A DNA stretch of 64,000 nucleotides from Candidatus Poribacteria bacterium (GTDB taxonomy: Bacteria; Poribacteria; WGA-4E; WGA-3G): contig JAPPII010000003.1 of the NCBI GenBank assembly GCA_028820845.1, forward strand, positions 1-64,000, written 5' to 3'. The position numbers and the translations under genes are program-made. A model generated the notes under the pieces. It was given only the letters and a program-made list of their open reading frames with translations, did no database searches and was not told the origin of the DNA. This document shows, in pieces, positions 53,356 through 62,616 of this stretch (positions are counted from its first letter, which is position 1; each line of letters starts with the position of its first letter).

Positions 53356-56300
53356 ATGCGGCTCTTCATATCAATTCTTCTTATTTTTTTCACTATCAGC
53401 AGTTTTGTGTCAGCAGATACATGGCTATGTGGGACACCACTGCTGCACCAAGAACACCCCCCACAACATCCGCCCGAAGCAAGTGCCGCTGCCCCTGCCG
53501 CTCCGGTTCAGATTGGACAGACAGAACGCTTTTTTATTCACATCCCAGAAGCAGAAGTAACAGCCACCTGTATCGCTAAGAGCGAACACCTCTACGTCTA
53601 TATTGATAATTCAGTGCGCGACATGCTCACAGATGCTGAAGCAGTCGCAATTACAAGAGAATTTGACACACGTATCTATCCAAGCGTTCGGGAATGGATG
53701 GGAAGCGAATGGAAACCTGGAATTGACAGAGATAACCGAATAACGCTCCTGATGCACGATGTTGGCATGAATAATTCTGGAGAAGACTATGGCGGTTATT
53801 TCGCGTCCATCGATCAGATACCTACAGCACCGAATAGCAATCGTCGCGAAATGCTCTATATGGATATCTTCCAGTTCAAAGAACGTTCGAGACACACCTT
53901 CTACAGCAGTCTCGCACACGAATTCGCACATCTCATCAATTGGTTTCAAAACGGTGGAACATCGGATCAACGGTGGTTAGAAGAAGGCACTGCATCCTTC
54001 GTAGAGTGGGCAGTTTACGGAACGGTACACACTATCTTTGTTGACGGCTACCTGTCCAACCCGAGCGTTTCGCTCGCTTACGCGAACACAAGGGAGGTTT
54101 ATTATGGTGCGGCTTTCCTGCTCATGCTCTATCTCTACGAACAGTATGGTGGAAAAGGACTCATCCACACCCTCGCAGCATCAGACGCACTCGGTGAACA
54201 GGCAATTAACGCTGCCTTAGCAAACAATGGAAAAAATGTTCGCTTTCCCGAAGTCTTCTTGAATTGGGGTCTCGCGAATTGGACGAACACGCAAGCGCGA
54301 AATAGACAACTCGGCTATGCCAATCTTAGCAATCGAAGAGTGAATGCCGCAGTGCCACGCGTTTCTAATTATCCAAATAGGACGAACAATATTCCAATCG
54401 ATCAATGGAGCGTCAGTTACACTGTTTTCCAGAATCTGCCAGAAACCTTGGATCTGTCGGTGACCGGTGCCGACACGGGTAACCTCTATGCGACAACCCT
54501 CTATCTAACACCCGATCAACAAACAGAGATTACACCCATCCCATTCGATACCGAAAATAAAGGATACCTCCGACAGGAAGGGCTTCAGCGTCGTGGCGAA
54601 CTCGTGTTGATGGTAACAGCAGATACGCCAGGGACGTTCCGTTACGTCGCTGCAGCTCCATCCGACCTCAACGATGCTGACAGGACAATGGGTCCACTAC
54701 GCCAACATATATCAGATGTTATACCCAATTCCATAACTTTCGCCTTCAAAAACCGTGCACAACCGAGCTTCCGACCCACAAACCTGACCCCGAAAACGTA
54801 TCTTGAACCTAAGACAGAGATTCATCTCGCAAGTGACTATACCGATGTCAAAATAGGCGGAATAGATGAAGACTATCTTTATGCAGCAAGTCGCTGGGGA
54901 CTTGAAATCTTCTCGCTCATTGAGCCGACAAAACCTACGCACGTCGGTGAAATCGCTACACCTGGGCAGGCGAGAGCCGTCACCGTTGATGGTGAAACGG
55001 CTTACATTGCCGATGGTACCGCAGGTGTACACGTTATCGACATCGCTATACCAACCGATCCGAGTATTGTGAAGACAGTCAGCGGTTTCACGGATGCAAG
55101 TCAAGTCCGCGTCGCCGATGGAAATCTATATGCCCTTGATAAAGACCGCGGACTGCTCGTTTTCAATCTTCGAGATGTTCATAATGCTCGAACGCCACCA
55201 CCGCGACGTTTCTTTCGCACCGCAGGTACGCCTCTTAATGTCACAATCCATGACGATACCGTCTATTTTAGCGACAATAGACACGGACTTTTCATTCTCG
55301 ATCCAAGTCCATTCGGTAACTTCGTTGTGCGCAGCACTGTCCCAATTTTCGCCGCCGCTTATGAGATTGCTAATACAAGAAATGGAACCTATGCTTACGT
55401 GGCTTCTGGGAACCTCATAGGGGTTGATGTTACGGACATGCAGCGTCCCGAAACAAGTTTTCATTTACAGACACCAGGACTCGCAACGGGTATTCAATTC
55501 TGGAACAATACTGTCTATCTCACCGACCAACAAACAGGTTTACATATTATCAATGCCCGTAACCCGCAACAACCGCGACGCATCTCCTCACAACCGACTT
55601 TTGGCAATGCAAAAAATGTGGCACTTCGGGACACACTCGCCTACATCGCCGACGGAAAAGGTGGCATCCAAACTATCGATATAAGCCAACCGAAATCGCC
55701 GAAGTGGTTACACCGATATGCCTTTGGCGGTAGAGCGCATGGACTCGATGTCGTCAAAACCGGTGAAGACACCCGAACGATCTACGTCGCCAACGGTGTA
55801 GGTGGCCTGAAGACACTCGAATTCACAACGCCATATCAAGGGGCAGTGACAGAAAGACTATCATTTTCTACGAACCCTGAGATCTCTGGCGATTCACTTG
55901 AAGCGGCACGCTGCACGAAAATCCGCGTCCGAGATGGGTACGGCTTTGCCGCTGTTGAAACTGGCATGTTTGTTGTCGATCTCACAGCAAATACAATCGT
56001 AGCGCATGTGCCGACAGATGTAGCCGTTTCGGACATCGCCTTGTACGAAGGCTACGTCTATCTTTGCGCCGGATCTCTCATTGTCATTGACAGTCGAGTG
56101 CCGCAGCAGAGCAGAATTGTAGCTCGACGCGACATGCCTGGAAGTGCCTACCGCGTTGCCCTTGATGTAGATTCACCCACACACGCCTACGTTGCTGCCC
56201 TTGAAGGCGGATTGCATATCTTCGACACCACAAACCCAGGAATGCCTCGTCCTGTCGGAAGTTACCCTACACAAGGCAATGCAACAGGTATCACGCTTAC

Positions 56301-56958
56301 AGGGAAACGTGCTTACTTATTAGATAGCGGCATCGGAGTCGCTGCACTTGACATAACCGAACCAAATAAACCGGCGTTAGACGGTATATACAAAGATGAT
56401 ACCGTCCTAATTGATGCCCAAGTCAGCGGCGACCTCCTCTATCTACTTGATAGTGAAAGCGTTCAAGTTATTGATACACGCACACTGACGACGACTTCAG
56501 CCCTTCTTTACAGAAACCGCGAACTCCAATTTCCGTCTGAATTGAAGTTAGTAGACGGTGTGCTCTACGTCACTGATCTATACCAACTCCGGACTTTCCG
56601 TGTACATCCAGAAGGCTATTCACTTGCTGTGGAGGAACTTACGCCTTCCGATTGGAAACCCACTCCACTTAAACTGACATCAATCAATCGTTTAAACCAA
56701 AACTTTCCGAACCCATTTAACCCGGAAACTTGGATTCCATATCAACTCGCCTCAGATGCAAAAGTGGTCCTTCATATTTACGACACACAAGGGAGGCGTA
56801 TCTATTCTCAGACCCTCGGGCATCAAAAAGCGGGTTCACATACCGCCTATTGGGACGGTAGAAATACTGCCGGTGAATCCGTTGCCAGCGGCGTATATTT
56901 CTATTCACTCGAAGCTGGCACTTTTCAGGCAACCCGAAAAATGCTAATCCAGCGATGA
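53356..56958 (+). CDS. Exported HExxH metalloprotease with LVIVD propeller and FlgD-like tail
   Basis: About 1200 residues from the ATG at 53356; the frame also opens at TTG 53296. A signal peptide (FISILLIFFTISSFVSA) is followed by a zinc-protease-like domain with LAHEFAHLINW (HExxH near residues 188-192) and EEGTASFVEW with the third ligand Glu, as in hyicolysin-type (M30) peptidases. From about residue 500, LVIVD repeats (AYIADGTAGVHVIDI, LYALDKDRGLLVFNL and so on) make a beta propeller. The C-terminus has LNQNFPNPFNPETWIPYQL and a WDGRNTAGESVASGVYFYSL tail, a FlgD-like sorting module. A surface enzyme. Confidence 0.88.
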   Translation: MRLFISILLIFFTISSFVSADTWLCGTPLLHQEHPPQHPPEASAAAPAAPVQIGQTERFFIHIPEAEVTATCIAKSEHLYVYIDNSVRDMLTDAEAVAITREFDTRIYPSVREWMGSEWKPGIDRDNRITLLMHDVGMNNSGEDYGGYFASIDQIPTAPNSNRREMLYMDIFQFKERSRHTFYSSLAHEFAHLINWFQNGGTSDQRWLEEGTASFVEWAVYGTVHTIFVDGYLSNPSVSLAYANTREVYYGAAFLLMLYLYEQYGGKGLIHTLAASDALGEQAINAALANNGKNVRFPEVFLNWGLANWTNTQARNRQLGYANLSNRRVNAAVPRVSNYPNRTNNIPIDQWSVSYTVFQNLPETLDLSVTGADTGNLYATTLYLTPDQQTEITPIPFDTENKGYLRQEGLQRRGELVLMVTADTPGTFRYVAAAPSDLNDADRTMGPLRQHISDVIPNSITFAFKNRAQPSFRPTNLTPKTYLEPKTEIHLASDYTDVKIGGIDEDYLYAASRWGLEIFSLIEPTKPTHVGEIATPGQARAVTVDGETAYIADGTAGVHVIDIAIPTDPSIVKTVSGFTDASQVRVADGNLYALDKDRGLLVFNLRDVHNARTPPPRRFFRTAGTPLNVTIHDDTVYFSDNRHGLFILDPSPFGNFVVRSTVPIFAAAYEIANTRNGTYAYVASGNLIGVDVTDMQRPETSFHLQTPGLATGIQFWNNTVYLTDQQTGLHIINARNPQQPRRISSQPTFGNAKNVALRDTLAYIADGKGGIQTIDISQPKSPKWLHRYAFGGRAHGLDVVKTGEDTRTIYVANGVGGLKTLEFTTPYQGAVTERLSFSTNPEISGDSLEAARCTKIRVRDGYGFAAVETGMFVVDLTANTIVAHVPTDVAVSDIALYEGYVYLCAGSLIVIDSRVPQQSRIVARRDMPGSAYRVALDVDSPTHAYVAALEGGLHIFDTTNPGMPRPVGSYPTQGNATGITLTGKRAYLLDSGIGVAALDITEPNKPALDGIYKDDTVLIDAQVSGDLLYLLDSESVQVIDTRTLTTTSALLYRNRELQFPSELKLVDGVLYVTDLYQLRTFRVHPEGYSLAVEELTPSDWKPTPLKLTSINRLNQNFPNPFNPETWIPYQLASDAKVVLHIYDTQGRRIYSQTLGHQKAGSHTAYWDGRNTAGESVASGVYFYSLEAGTFQATRKMLIQR

Positions 56959-56993
56959 ATCAGCGATCAATAAGCGTGTATGGCTTATGGCGA

Positions 56994-57008
56994 GGTTGCT
57001 ACGCAACC
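56994..57008. repeat. GGTTGC-TAC-GCAACC hairpin
   Basis: A palindromic repeat relative 36 bases after the metalloprotease stop, with a CGA just before the GGTTGC arm. Confidence 0.45.
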
Positions 57009-57200
57009 CTTTCAGCTGTTAGCATTTTTTTTAACACTTCAGGGACTCATTGTTGAAAAGCAAAGGTGCCCTGATAAAAAAAGGGGAAAAAAATTCTGTA
57101 ACGCAAATAAGCAAAAAACGTTGAATTGATTAGTCCAACACTATTCAGCAAAATTTATGTTGTTTTTGCTCGCAAAGAGATTCGCAAGGAGAAAACTAAT

Positions 57201-58940
57201 ATGGCTAGAAATAGCGTAACAGGTTGTTTTCGAGACATTGAGATATCGTTTAGCACCGATATAGACTGCATCCGTATGAGTCTGCGGAACTTGATTATGG
57301 ACGAAAGCCAAGTACGCGTGATGTATCAGAAACACCCGACGAGCGGACTCGCCAATTGGAAGCAGCTCGAGTTAACGAACAAACCCGTCTCGCTTCGTCT
57401 TCCATCAGAGGTGCTTGAAGCATACCGTTTGACATTTTTTGTTGACGATGCCGAACCTATTTCCGCTCGTGTTGAAAAGATATTGGCAGAACTCGAAACA
57501 CCCAGTAGTGAACCCTCGGTCGAAGATTTACCAGAAGATATCAAAGAAGATATCAAGACTGCAACTGATATGCAATCTGTAGGTACGTTTAACGAGGTAG
57601 ACACAGGTGCTGCCGAAGAACCTGAAACCGTCGCAGCTCAGCAGACAGAAACAATTCTTGACTTACCCGAAATACAGCAGCCTATAGATACACCCAGTAA
57701 CGAGAACATAGATGTTTCTGACGTACCAGAAGCCATAGAAGTTGATCAGGCAGAAACAACACTCGATTTACCCGGAATACAGCAGCCACCAGAGTCACCG
57801 AAGGACGTGACACCAGAGGTACGAGAAGAGCCAGAAGTTGTCGCAGTCAAACAGGTAGAAACGATACCCCACCTATCGGAAATACAGCATCCGAAACAGC
57901 CTCTTCGCGCACGACCAAAAAGTCTACGAGCAACTGTTAAGCGGCTGCTGCCTTCAGCACGTGTCGTGCAGCCGTCGACAATTCGGAAAGTCAAGCCTGA
58001 TGTGCTGAGTGTCGCTTCCGCTTTGGAATTCAAAATTTCGGTCCCCACCCTTCCGCCAAGTGCGCGCGCAAAACAACGGCGGGCACAAGTAAATGCGACA
58101 CAGGAAAGCGCAGGCATTTACGCCAAGAGAACCCCTAAAGAAAAGGAAAACGGTCTCTTTGGTCAAATCGTGCGTACATTGAAAGGTGGAATACGGGGTA
58201 AAGCCTACTACCAAGAAAAAGGCGAAACTATCCAGAACGAATTCCAAGATCAACTCTCTAAGTTGGAGAGAGATTACAATGAGGGGTACGGGCTCAATCT
58301 GACGTCATGGAAACCAGAAACGCTCTGTGAAGAGGAAACCGCAATTTTCCTCCTCAACCTCATGGTAAACGAAGTGATTGCATGGCAGAAAGAGACGGGC
58401 CGTGCGACCCCTGAAACCGAAGGGATCGTCGAAACGCTTGCTGAAGTAGATGCACTCCTGCGCCAGACACTCAAGCAGACGCGAGGCCTCAGTACACCGT
58501 CCCCAACGTTGTTCCCAAACCTCCTTGCTGAAAACGAAAGAGACCTTGAGAAAATTCGGAGTGAATGTGATGCCTATCTCCGGCGTTTCACCAGTAAGTT
58601 AATTGAACAGGAGAAAAATCACGCGACTAAAATTGAGATTCTCTCCTTCAGAAAATTCCTTACGGAGTTCATCCGAGATTTCCTATTCGCCGAGATCGCG
58701 AAAAACACACTCGGAAATGCACTCCCCAAACGTCTCAATTGGTTCCTCGAGCTCGTCGATTCTGAAGTCATGCCAATTGAAATTGGAAAAACGAAAGTGT
58801 CACCGAGCCATCACAAAGTGAAAGACGCTCGCCCCAGTGAATGTGAATCCGGCACAATTGTCGAGGTCGTCACACCGGGCTTACAATCAAGAGACGGTAA
58901 ACGCGTCAACCAGATGGCTGTCGTCATTGAAGCGGAGTAA
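57201..58940 (+). CDS. Hypothetical 579-residue protein, GrpE-like hints
   Basis: ATG 57201 with AAGGAG upstream (the frame opens at 57126). The first 90 residues look like a small alpha/beta domain. A Pro/Glu-rich low-complexity middle contains three copies of an about 45-residue unit ending ETI-DLPEIQQP. The C-terminal third is helical (LEKIRSECDAYLRRF, LSFRKFLTEFIRDFLFAEI), and its end SGTIVEVVTPGLQSRDGKR resembles the C-terminus of GrpE nucleotide-exchange factors. The GrpE link is only a resemblance. It runs three bases before the next gene. Confidence 0.65.
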   Translation: MARNSVTGCFRDIEISFSTDIDCIRMSLRNLIMDESQVRVMYQKHPTSGLANWKQLELTNKPVSLRLPSEVLEAYRLTFFVDDAEPISARVEKILAELETPSSEPSVEDLPEDIKEDIKTATDMQSVGTFNEVDTGAAEEPETVAAQQTETILDLPEIQQPIDTPSNENIDVSDVPEAIEVDQAETTLDLPGIQQPPESPKDVTPEVREEPEVVAVKQVETIPHLSEIQHPKQPLRARPKSLRATVKRLLPSARVVQPSTIRKVKPDVLSVASALEFKISVPTLPPSARAKQRRAQVNATQESAGIYAKRTPKEKENGLFGQIVRTLKGGIRGKAYYQEKGETIQNEFQDQLSKLERDYNEGYGLNLTSWKPETLCEEETAIFLLNLMVNEVIAWQKETGRATPETEGIVETLAEVDALLRQTLKQTRGLSTPSPTLFPNLLAENERDLEKIRSECDAYLRRFTSKLIEQEKNHATKIEILSFRKFLTEFIRDFLFAEIAKNTLGNALPKRLNWFLELVDSEVMPIEIGKTKVSPSHHKVKDARPSECESGTIVEVVTPGLQSRDGKRVNQMAVVIEAE

Positions 58941-58943
58941 ATC

Positions 58944-59960
58944 ATGCCAACCCCAGCGCAGTTGATTGAGCGAGTCGCACAGATACCACAAGTAAAACTT
59001 GGTCATTTCCCAACACCCCTTGAAGAATGTCCGAGACTCTCCGATGCACTCGGAGGTCCGCGTATCTTCATGAAACGCGAAGATTGCTCAGGTTTGGCAT
59101 TTGGGGGGAACAAGGTGCGGCAGCTCACGTTTACACTCGGCGACGCTGTCGCGCAAGGCGCCGATACAATCGTACACGGTGCGGCATCGCAATCAAATCA
59201 CTGCAGACAAGCCGCCGCTGCTTGTGGCAAACTTGGACTTAAGTGCTATCTGCGTCTCGCCCGCGACCACAAGAGTATCCCGCAAGGTAATTTATTGTTA
59301 GATAAATTAGCCAGCGTTGATATTGAGATCGTTGATGTCCCCTTCGGACCCGAATTAGATGCGGTGAAGCAGGAATTGGCGAAAAAATTGGAATCTGAAG
59401 GGCTGAAACCCTATGTTGTCGCGGGTCCGCGTTCAACCGCACTTGCCGCCGTTGCTTTCGCATGGTGCATCGCTGAAATTGCACAACAGCAAGAACAGTT
59501 AGGTATCGATGCAAATTGGATTTACACCTCCTCCGTAGGTGGCACACAAGCAGGACTCGTCCTCGGCACCAAAACGCTTGCCCTGAAAATGAAGCCTTTC
59601 GGTATCGCACCAATTCGCTGGGAGAATAAACACGAGCGTTTACGCACCGCTGCAAACGATGCAGCAGCCATCCTCGGACTTGACAATACACAGGTCGCAG
59701 ATGCAGACATTCAGAATACGGACGACTATGTTGGACAGGCTTACGGGTATCTCACACCCGAATGTATTGATGCCCTTAAGCTTGTTGTCAAAACAGAGGG
59801 GATTTTTCTCGATCCCGTCTACACTGCTAAAGCCATGGCGTGCCTCATCGACCACATTCAACAAGGCAAACTTGGACGTGACGATACTGTCATTTTCCTA
59901 CACACCGGGGGCACTCCCGCACTCTTTGCTTATCAAGAGGAATTAGTTGCCGACCTCTAA
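58944..59960 (+). CDS. D-cysteine desulfhydrase/ACC deaminase-family PLP enzyme
   Basis: 338 residues, usual length. The PLP lysine is in FGGNKVRQL. Preceding PLEECPRLSDALGGPRIFMK and later SVGGTQAGLVLG with a phosphate-binding loop complete the fold-type II signature. It degrades D-cysteine to pyruvate, H2S and ammonia, or acts on an analogue. It starts three bases after the GrpE-like gene, so they share a transcript. Confidence 0.93.
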   Translation: MPTPAQLIERVAQIPQVKLGHFPTPLEECPRLSDALGGPRIFMKREDCSGLAFGGNKVRQLTFTLGDAVAQGADTIVHGAASQSNHCRQAAAACGKLGLKCYLRLARDHKSIPQGNLLLDKLASVDIEIVDVPFGPELDAVKQELAKKLESEGLKPYVVAGPRSTALAAVAFAWCIAEIAQQQEQLGIDANWIYTSSVGGTQAGLVLGTKTLALKMKPFGIAPIRWENKHERLRTAANDAAAILGLDNTQVADADIQNTDDYVGQAYGYLTPECIDALKLVVKTEGIFLDPVYTAKAMACLIDHIQQGKLGRDDTVIFLHTGGTPALFAYQEELVADL

Positions 59961-60141
59961 CTTCAATTACTCCGGATTAAAACCGCAGCTGGATTCAGTG
60001 GTACCATCTTGCTAATCTGATGCAATAGTCTCCTTCCCCGACTCCCCTCTGAATTGATTTTTCCTTTGACTTTTTTCTTCTCTGTGATTACCTTAACGTG
60101 AGCTCTATAATACCTACTCCCAGAGAAGGACCTTCAAAGTT

Positions 60142-61080
60142 TTGCCCTATATATACCGCTCTAACGACAACCACTACACGCCCGGTGAAAATCTAAAGAA
60201 CTTATTTGAAGAGTTGGTAGTCCAACCGTTTAAACGCAATCTACCCGTATTAGCCGAAGATGTTAAAAATAACAGAATATACTACTGGGAAGATATTGCG
60301 CGCATTCTCAGACAAGGACAAAGCAATTTCGATGAAACGTCCTATGATAAACCATCGAATGAATATTATTTTCCAAAGGACAAGGTGGCTATCTATTGCG
60401 TACATCACATGCCAAGACACCTTTTTAGTTCTTATCACATTTTTACACATCGCCTCACACCGATAAGCGAGAAGGATAAAGTTGTATTCATAGATTTCGG
60501 TTGTGGCCCCTTAACTTCAGGGATTGCTTTTCGAGCCTTTGCAGGACAGAGCGACATTACCTATTTAGGAATTGATAGTTCGCAAACCATGCTTGATAAA
60601 GCGGCGGTAATTAACAGATATGGTCCCAACAAGTATGAAAACCCGTTCTTTGACAAATTTGAGTTGATTCGCGACTGCGACTCCTTGACCGGTTTAGTGG
60701 ATAAGTGCATTGAGGGAGGTGATAGGACAGAGATTATATTTAATTTTTGCTATTTCTTCTCAAGTCCAACATTAGACATTGATAACCTATCGGATGTCCT
60801 CATTCAGATTATGAAGCGATATAATCAGCATAAAATATGTTTAATATACCAAAACCCTGATCATCGATCGTTAGCTGGGGATCGCCGTTTGAGATTGTAT
60901 AGCAAGTGGGAAAAGCTTAAAACGAATCTTTCGGCGTTTAGAAGGCAGGTAGCCCAATCAGATATTGAAACTTTTTCTTATTGTAGGCTCATAAATGGTT
61001 TATTGCACGATGATGCCAAGGTTTATTATGAGATACTTTGCTACGAATCTACCGACTTTTTTTCCGCCCAACTTCGGTAG
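60142..61080 (+). CDS. SAM-dependent methyltransferase-like protein
   Basis: 312 residues, starting with TTG at 60142 behind AGAAGG. The SAM-binding motif is VFIDFGCGPLTSGIAF with the acidic GIDSSQTMLDKA after it. The first 100 residues hold an extra helical domain (LVVQPFKRNLPVLAEDVKNN) and do not look like a known family. The stop TAG lies in the GTAGG of a palindromic repeat (61078-61100). Target unknown. Confidence 0.75.
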   Translation: MPYIYRSNDNHYTPGENLKNLFEELVVQPFKRNLPVLAEDVKNNRIYYWEDIARILRQGQSNFDETSYDKPSNEYYFPKDKVAIYCVHHMPRHLFSSYHIFTHRLTPISEKDKVVFIDFGCGPLTSGIAFRAFAGQSDITYLGIDSSQTMLDKAAVINRYGPNKYENPFFDKFELIRDCDSLTGLVDKCIEGGDRTEIIFNFCYFFSSPTLDIDNLSDVLIQIMKRYNQHKICLIYQNPDHRSLAGDRRLRLYSKWEKLKTNLSAFRRQVAQSDIETFSYCRLINGLLHDDAKVYYEILCYESTDFFSAQLR

Positions 61081-61100
61081 GCACGGTTTCCTAACCGTGC
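61076..61100. repeat. Palindromic repeat, GCACGGTT version
   Basis: GCACGGTT-TCCT-AACCGTGC (61081-61100), preceded by GGTAG, which supplies the stop codon of the methyltransferase gene. Confidence 0.65.
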
Positions 61101-61177
61101 TGGAACTAACGAAAAAAGGTTCCAAACTACATAAATTCTTAAAACTGAATGCTCCTGGTGCTCCCAGATAAAGTGCC

Positions 61178-61206
61178 TTGACAAGAAGAACATTACCTAT
61201 TATACT
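61178..61206 (+). promoter_or_regulatory. Consensus promoter of a leaderless hicB-like gene
   Basis: TTGACA at 61178-61183, 17 bases, TATACT at 61201-61206. The start site predicted seven bases later is the A of the ATG at 61213. Confidence 0.72.
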
Positions 61207-61212
61207 ATTCGT

Positions 61213-61602
61213 ATGGCACAGAATAAATTGCTGGCAAGAATGAAAAATAATCCATGTGGTGAGCTGAAGTATCCGTTTCTTATCAGTGTACTACCTTTTG
61301 GAGATGACAGCGACACTTTAACAAAGTTCCCGAACCTGCCCAATTACCCATTTCTTATCAGCATATTGCCTGCGGAAGAGGGAGGCGGTTATCTCATTGA
61401 ATTTCCGGACTTACCAGGGTGTATGTCCGATGGCGAGACAATTGAAGAAACGATAGAGAATGGAAAAGACGCTGTTTTCTGCTGGATAGAAACGGCGAAA
61501 GCGTTTGGTGATGAAATTCCGCATCCCAGTTCTACTGATCGTCTTTATTTTCAGCAAACCTCATCCCTGGTAAGTTCTGCTCATACTCAAAATGAAATAT
61601 GA
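61213..61602 (+). CDS. HicB-like antitoxin with internal duplication
   Basis: 129 residues. The HicB fold shows as YPFLISILPAEEGGGYLIEF, then PDLPGCMSDGETIEETIENG and AVFCWIETAKAFGDEIPHPS. Before it the same opening is repeated in worn form (YPFLISVLPFGDDSDTLTKF PNLPN split by one strand), about 75 bases of partial DNA duplication. HicB normally neutralises the small HicA RNase, and none is seen on either side. No ribosome site is possible because the -10 box lies only seven bases upstream; see the promoter entry. Confidence 0.82.
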   Translation: MAQNKLLARMKNNPCGELKYPFLISVLPFGDDSDTLTKFPNLPNYPFLISILPAEEGGGYLIEFPDLPGCMSDGETIEETIENGKDAVFCWIETAKAFGDEIPHPSSTDRLYFQQTSSLVSSAHTQNEI

Positions 61603-61785
61603 TGCTATCGTTCCTAAGTAGAAGGACAAGACTTACGCAATTTTGACCGTCCGAATTGTGTGGGTGCCTATGTTTATTTTTCTGTAAGTTGTGTCTGTGT
61701 CCGAAACTTTGAGAAAAATCAGAAACTTTTTGAGAACAGGGCATCAACCTGATTACTCCAATAATCCATACCAAGGTTGTACTCC

Positions 61786-62424
61786 GTGGGACAATTAACT
61801 CTCTTTTCCGGCCCAGAACCGCAACCTCCTGAACCACAACCGGCTCCAAAAAACGAAGACGCGGTTAAGGCAATTCCTGGGCTTCGATATATTGAAGACT
61901 ACATTACTGACAAACAACATAATTGGTTGTTGGATCAAATTGACGAGCATCCGTGGCTTGATGACCTAAAGCGGCGTGTTCAGCATTACGGTTTCAAATA
62001 TGACTACAGAGCGCGGAAAGTCAATCACGATATGCACATTGGTGAGTTGCCAAAGTGGTTGAAAAGGCTTAGTGAAAAATTGTATGAAGATGGACATACG
62101 CCGGAAATCGCGGATCAGGTGATTATCAATGAATACTTGACAGGACAAGGAATTGCAAGCCATATTGATTGTGAACCGTGTTTTAAAGATACGATTGTTT
62201 CTCTGAGTTTAGGGTCAGATTGCGTTATGAATTTCACAGATAAATCCGACCAAACAAAAAAAAACCCTGTCTGGCTTGCGCAGCGAAGCCTTGTTATATT
62301 AAGTGGTAAAGCGAGACATGACTGGTTACACGGGATTCCTGCCAGAAAATCGGATGAATGGCAGGGCGAAAGATGGTCGCGAGGACGGCGGGTATCATTG
62401 ACCTTTAGAAAAGTAATTTTATAG
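61786..62424 (+). CDS. AlkB-like 2-oxoglutarate/Fe(II) dioxygenase
   Basis: 212 residues from the GTG at 61786 (AAGG upstream); a TTG at 61777 would add three. The metal site is HIDCEPCF (H-x-D) with the distal His in RHDWLHGIP and an Arg pair in SRGRRVSLTFR. The N-terminal QPPEPQPAPKN linker is low-complexity. AlkB proteins remove methyl groups from DNA, RNA or protein bases. It stands alone, with only repeats nearby. Confidence 0.88.
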   Translation: MGQLTLFSGPEPQPPEPQPAPKNEDAVKAIPGLRYIEDYITDKQHNWLLDQIDEHPWLDDLKRRVQHYGFKYDYRARKVNHDMHIGELPKWLKRLSEKLYEDGHTPEIADQVIINEYLTGQGIASHIDCEPCFKDTIVSLSLGSDCVMNFTDKSDQTKKNPVWLAQRSLVILSGKARHDWLHGIPARKSDEWQGERWSRGRRVSLTFRKVIL

Positions 62425-62460
62425 TAAAGCCCGAAAATATGTGAACACCTGTACCACAAA

Positions 62461-62499
62461 CTGTTAGTTTGTGTTTAGGGTTTACACGCAAACTAACAG
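62461..62499. repeat. Inverted repeat CTGTTAGTTTG ... CAAACTAACAG
   Basis: An 11-base perfect inverted repeat (62461-62471 and 62489-62499), preceded by a further half copy (ACAAACTGTTAG). Followed at 62521-62545 by an AATTAATT...CACTATAAA block of the TATAGTAGA family. Confidence 0.5.
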
Positions 62500-62570
62500 T
62501 TTGCGCTACAATAGAAGTGTCCAATTAATTATGGAATTCACTATAAAAAACGAAGAAACAGAAAAATAAA

Positions 62571-62596
62571 AAAGCGCGGTTAAAAAACCGCGCTTT
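62571..62596. terminator. Bidirectional rho-independent terminator
   Basis: GCGCGGTT-AAAA-AACCGCGC with A runs before and T after in both directions. It lies 20 bases past the CBM-like gene stop (minus strand). Confidence 0.8.
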
Positions 62597-62616
62597 ATGA
62601 AATTCAGCAAATATCG

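Noticed and set aside
61080-61213. hicA gene upstream of the HicB-like gene
   Set aside because: Only repeat sequence and a promoter are present; no frame of about 60 codons.
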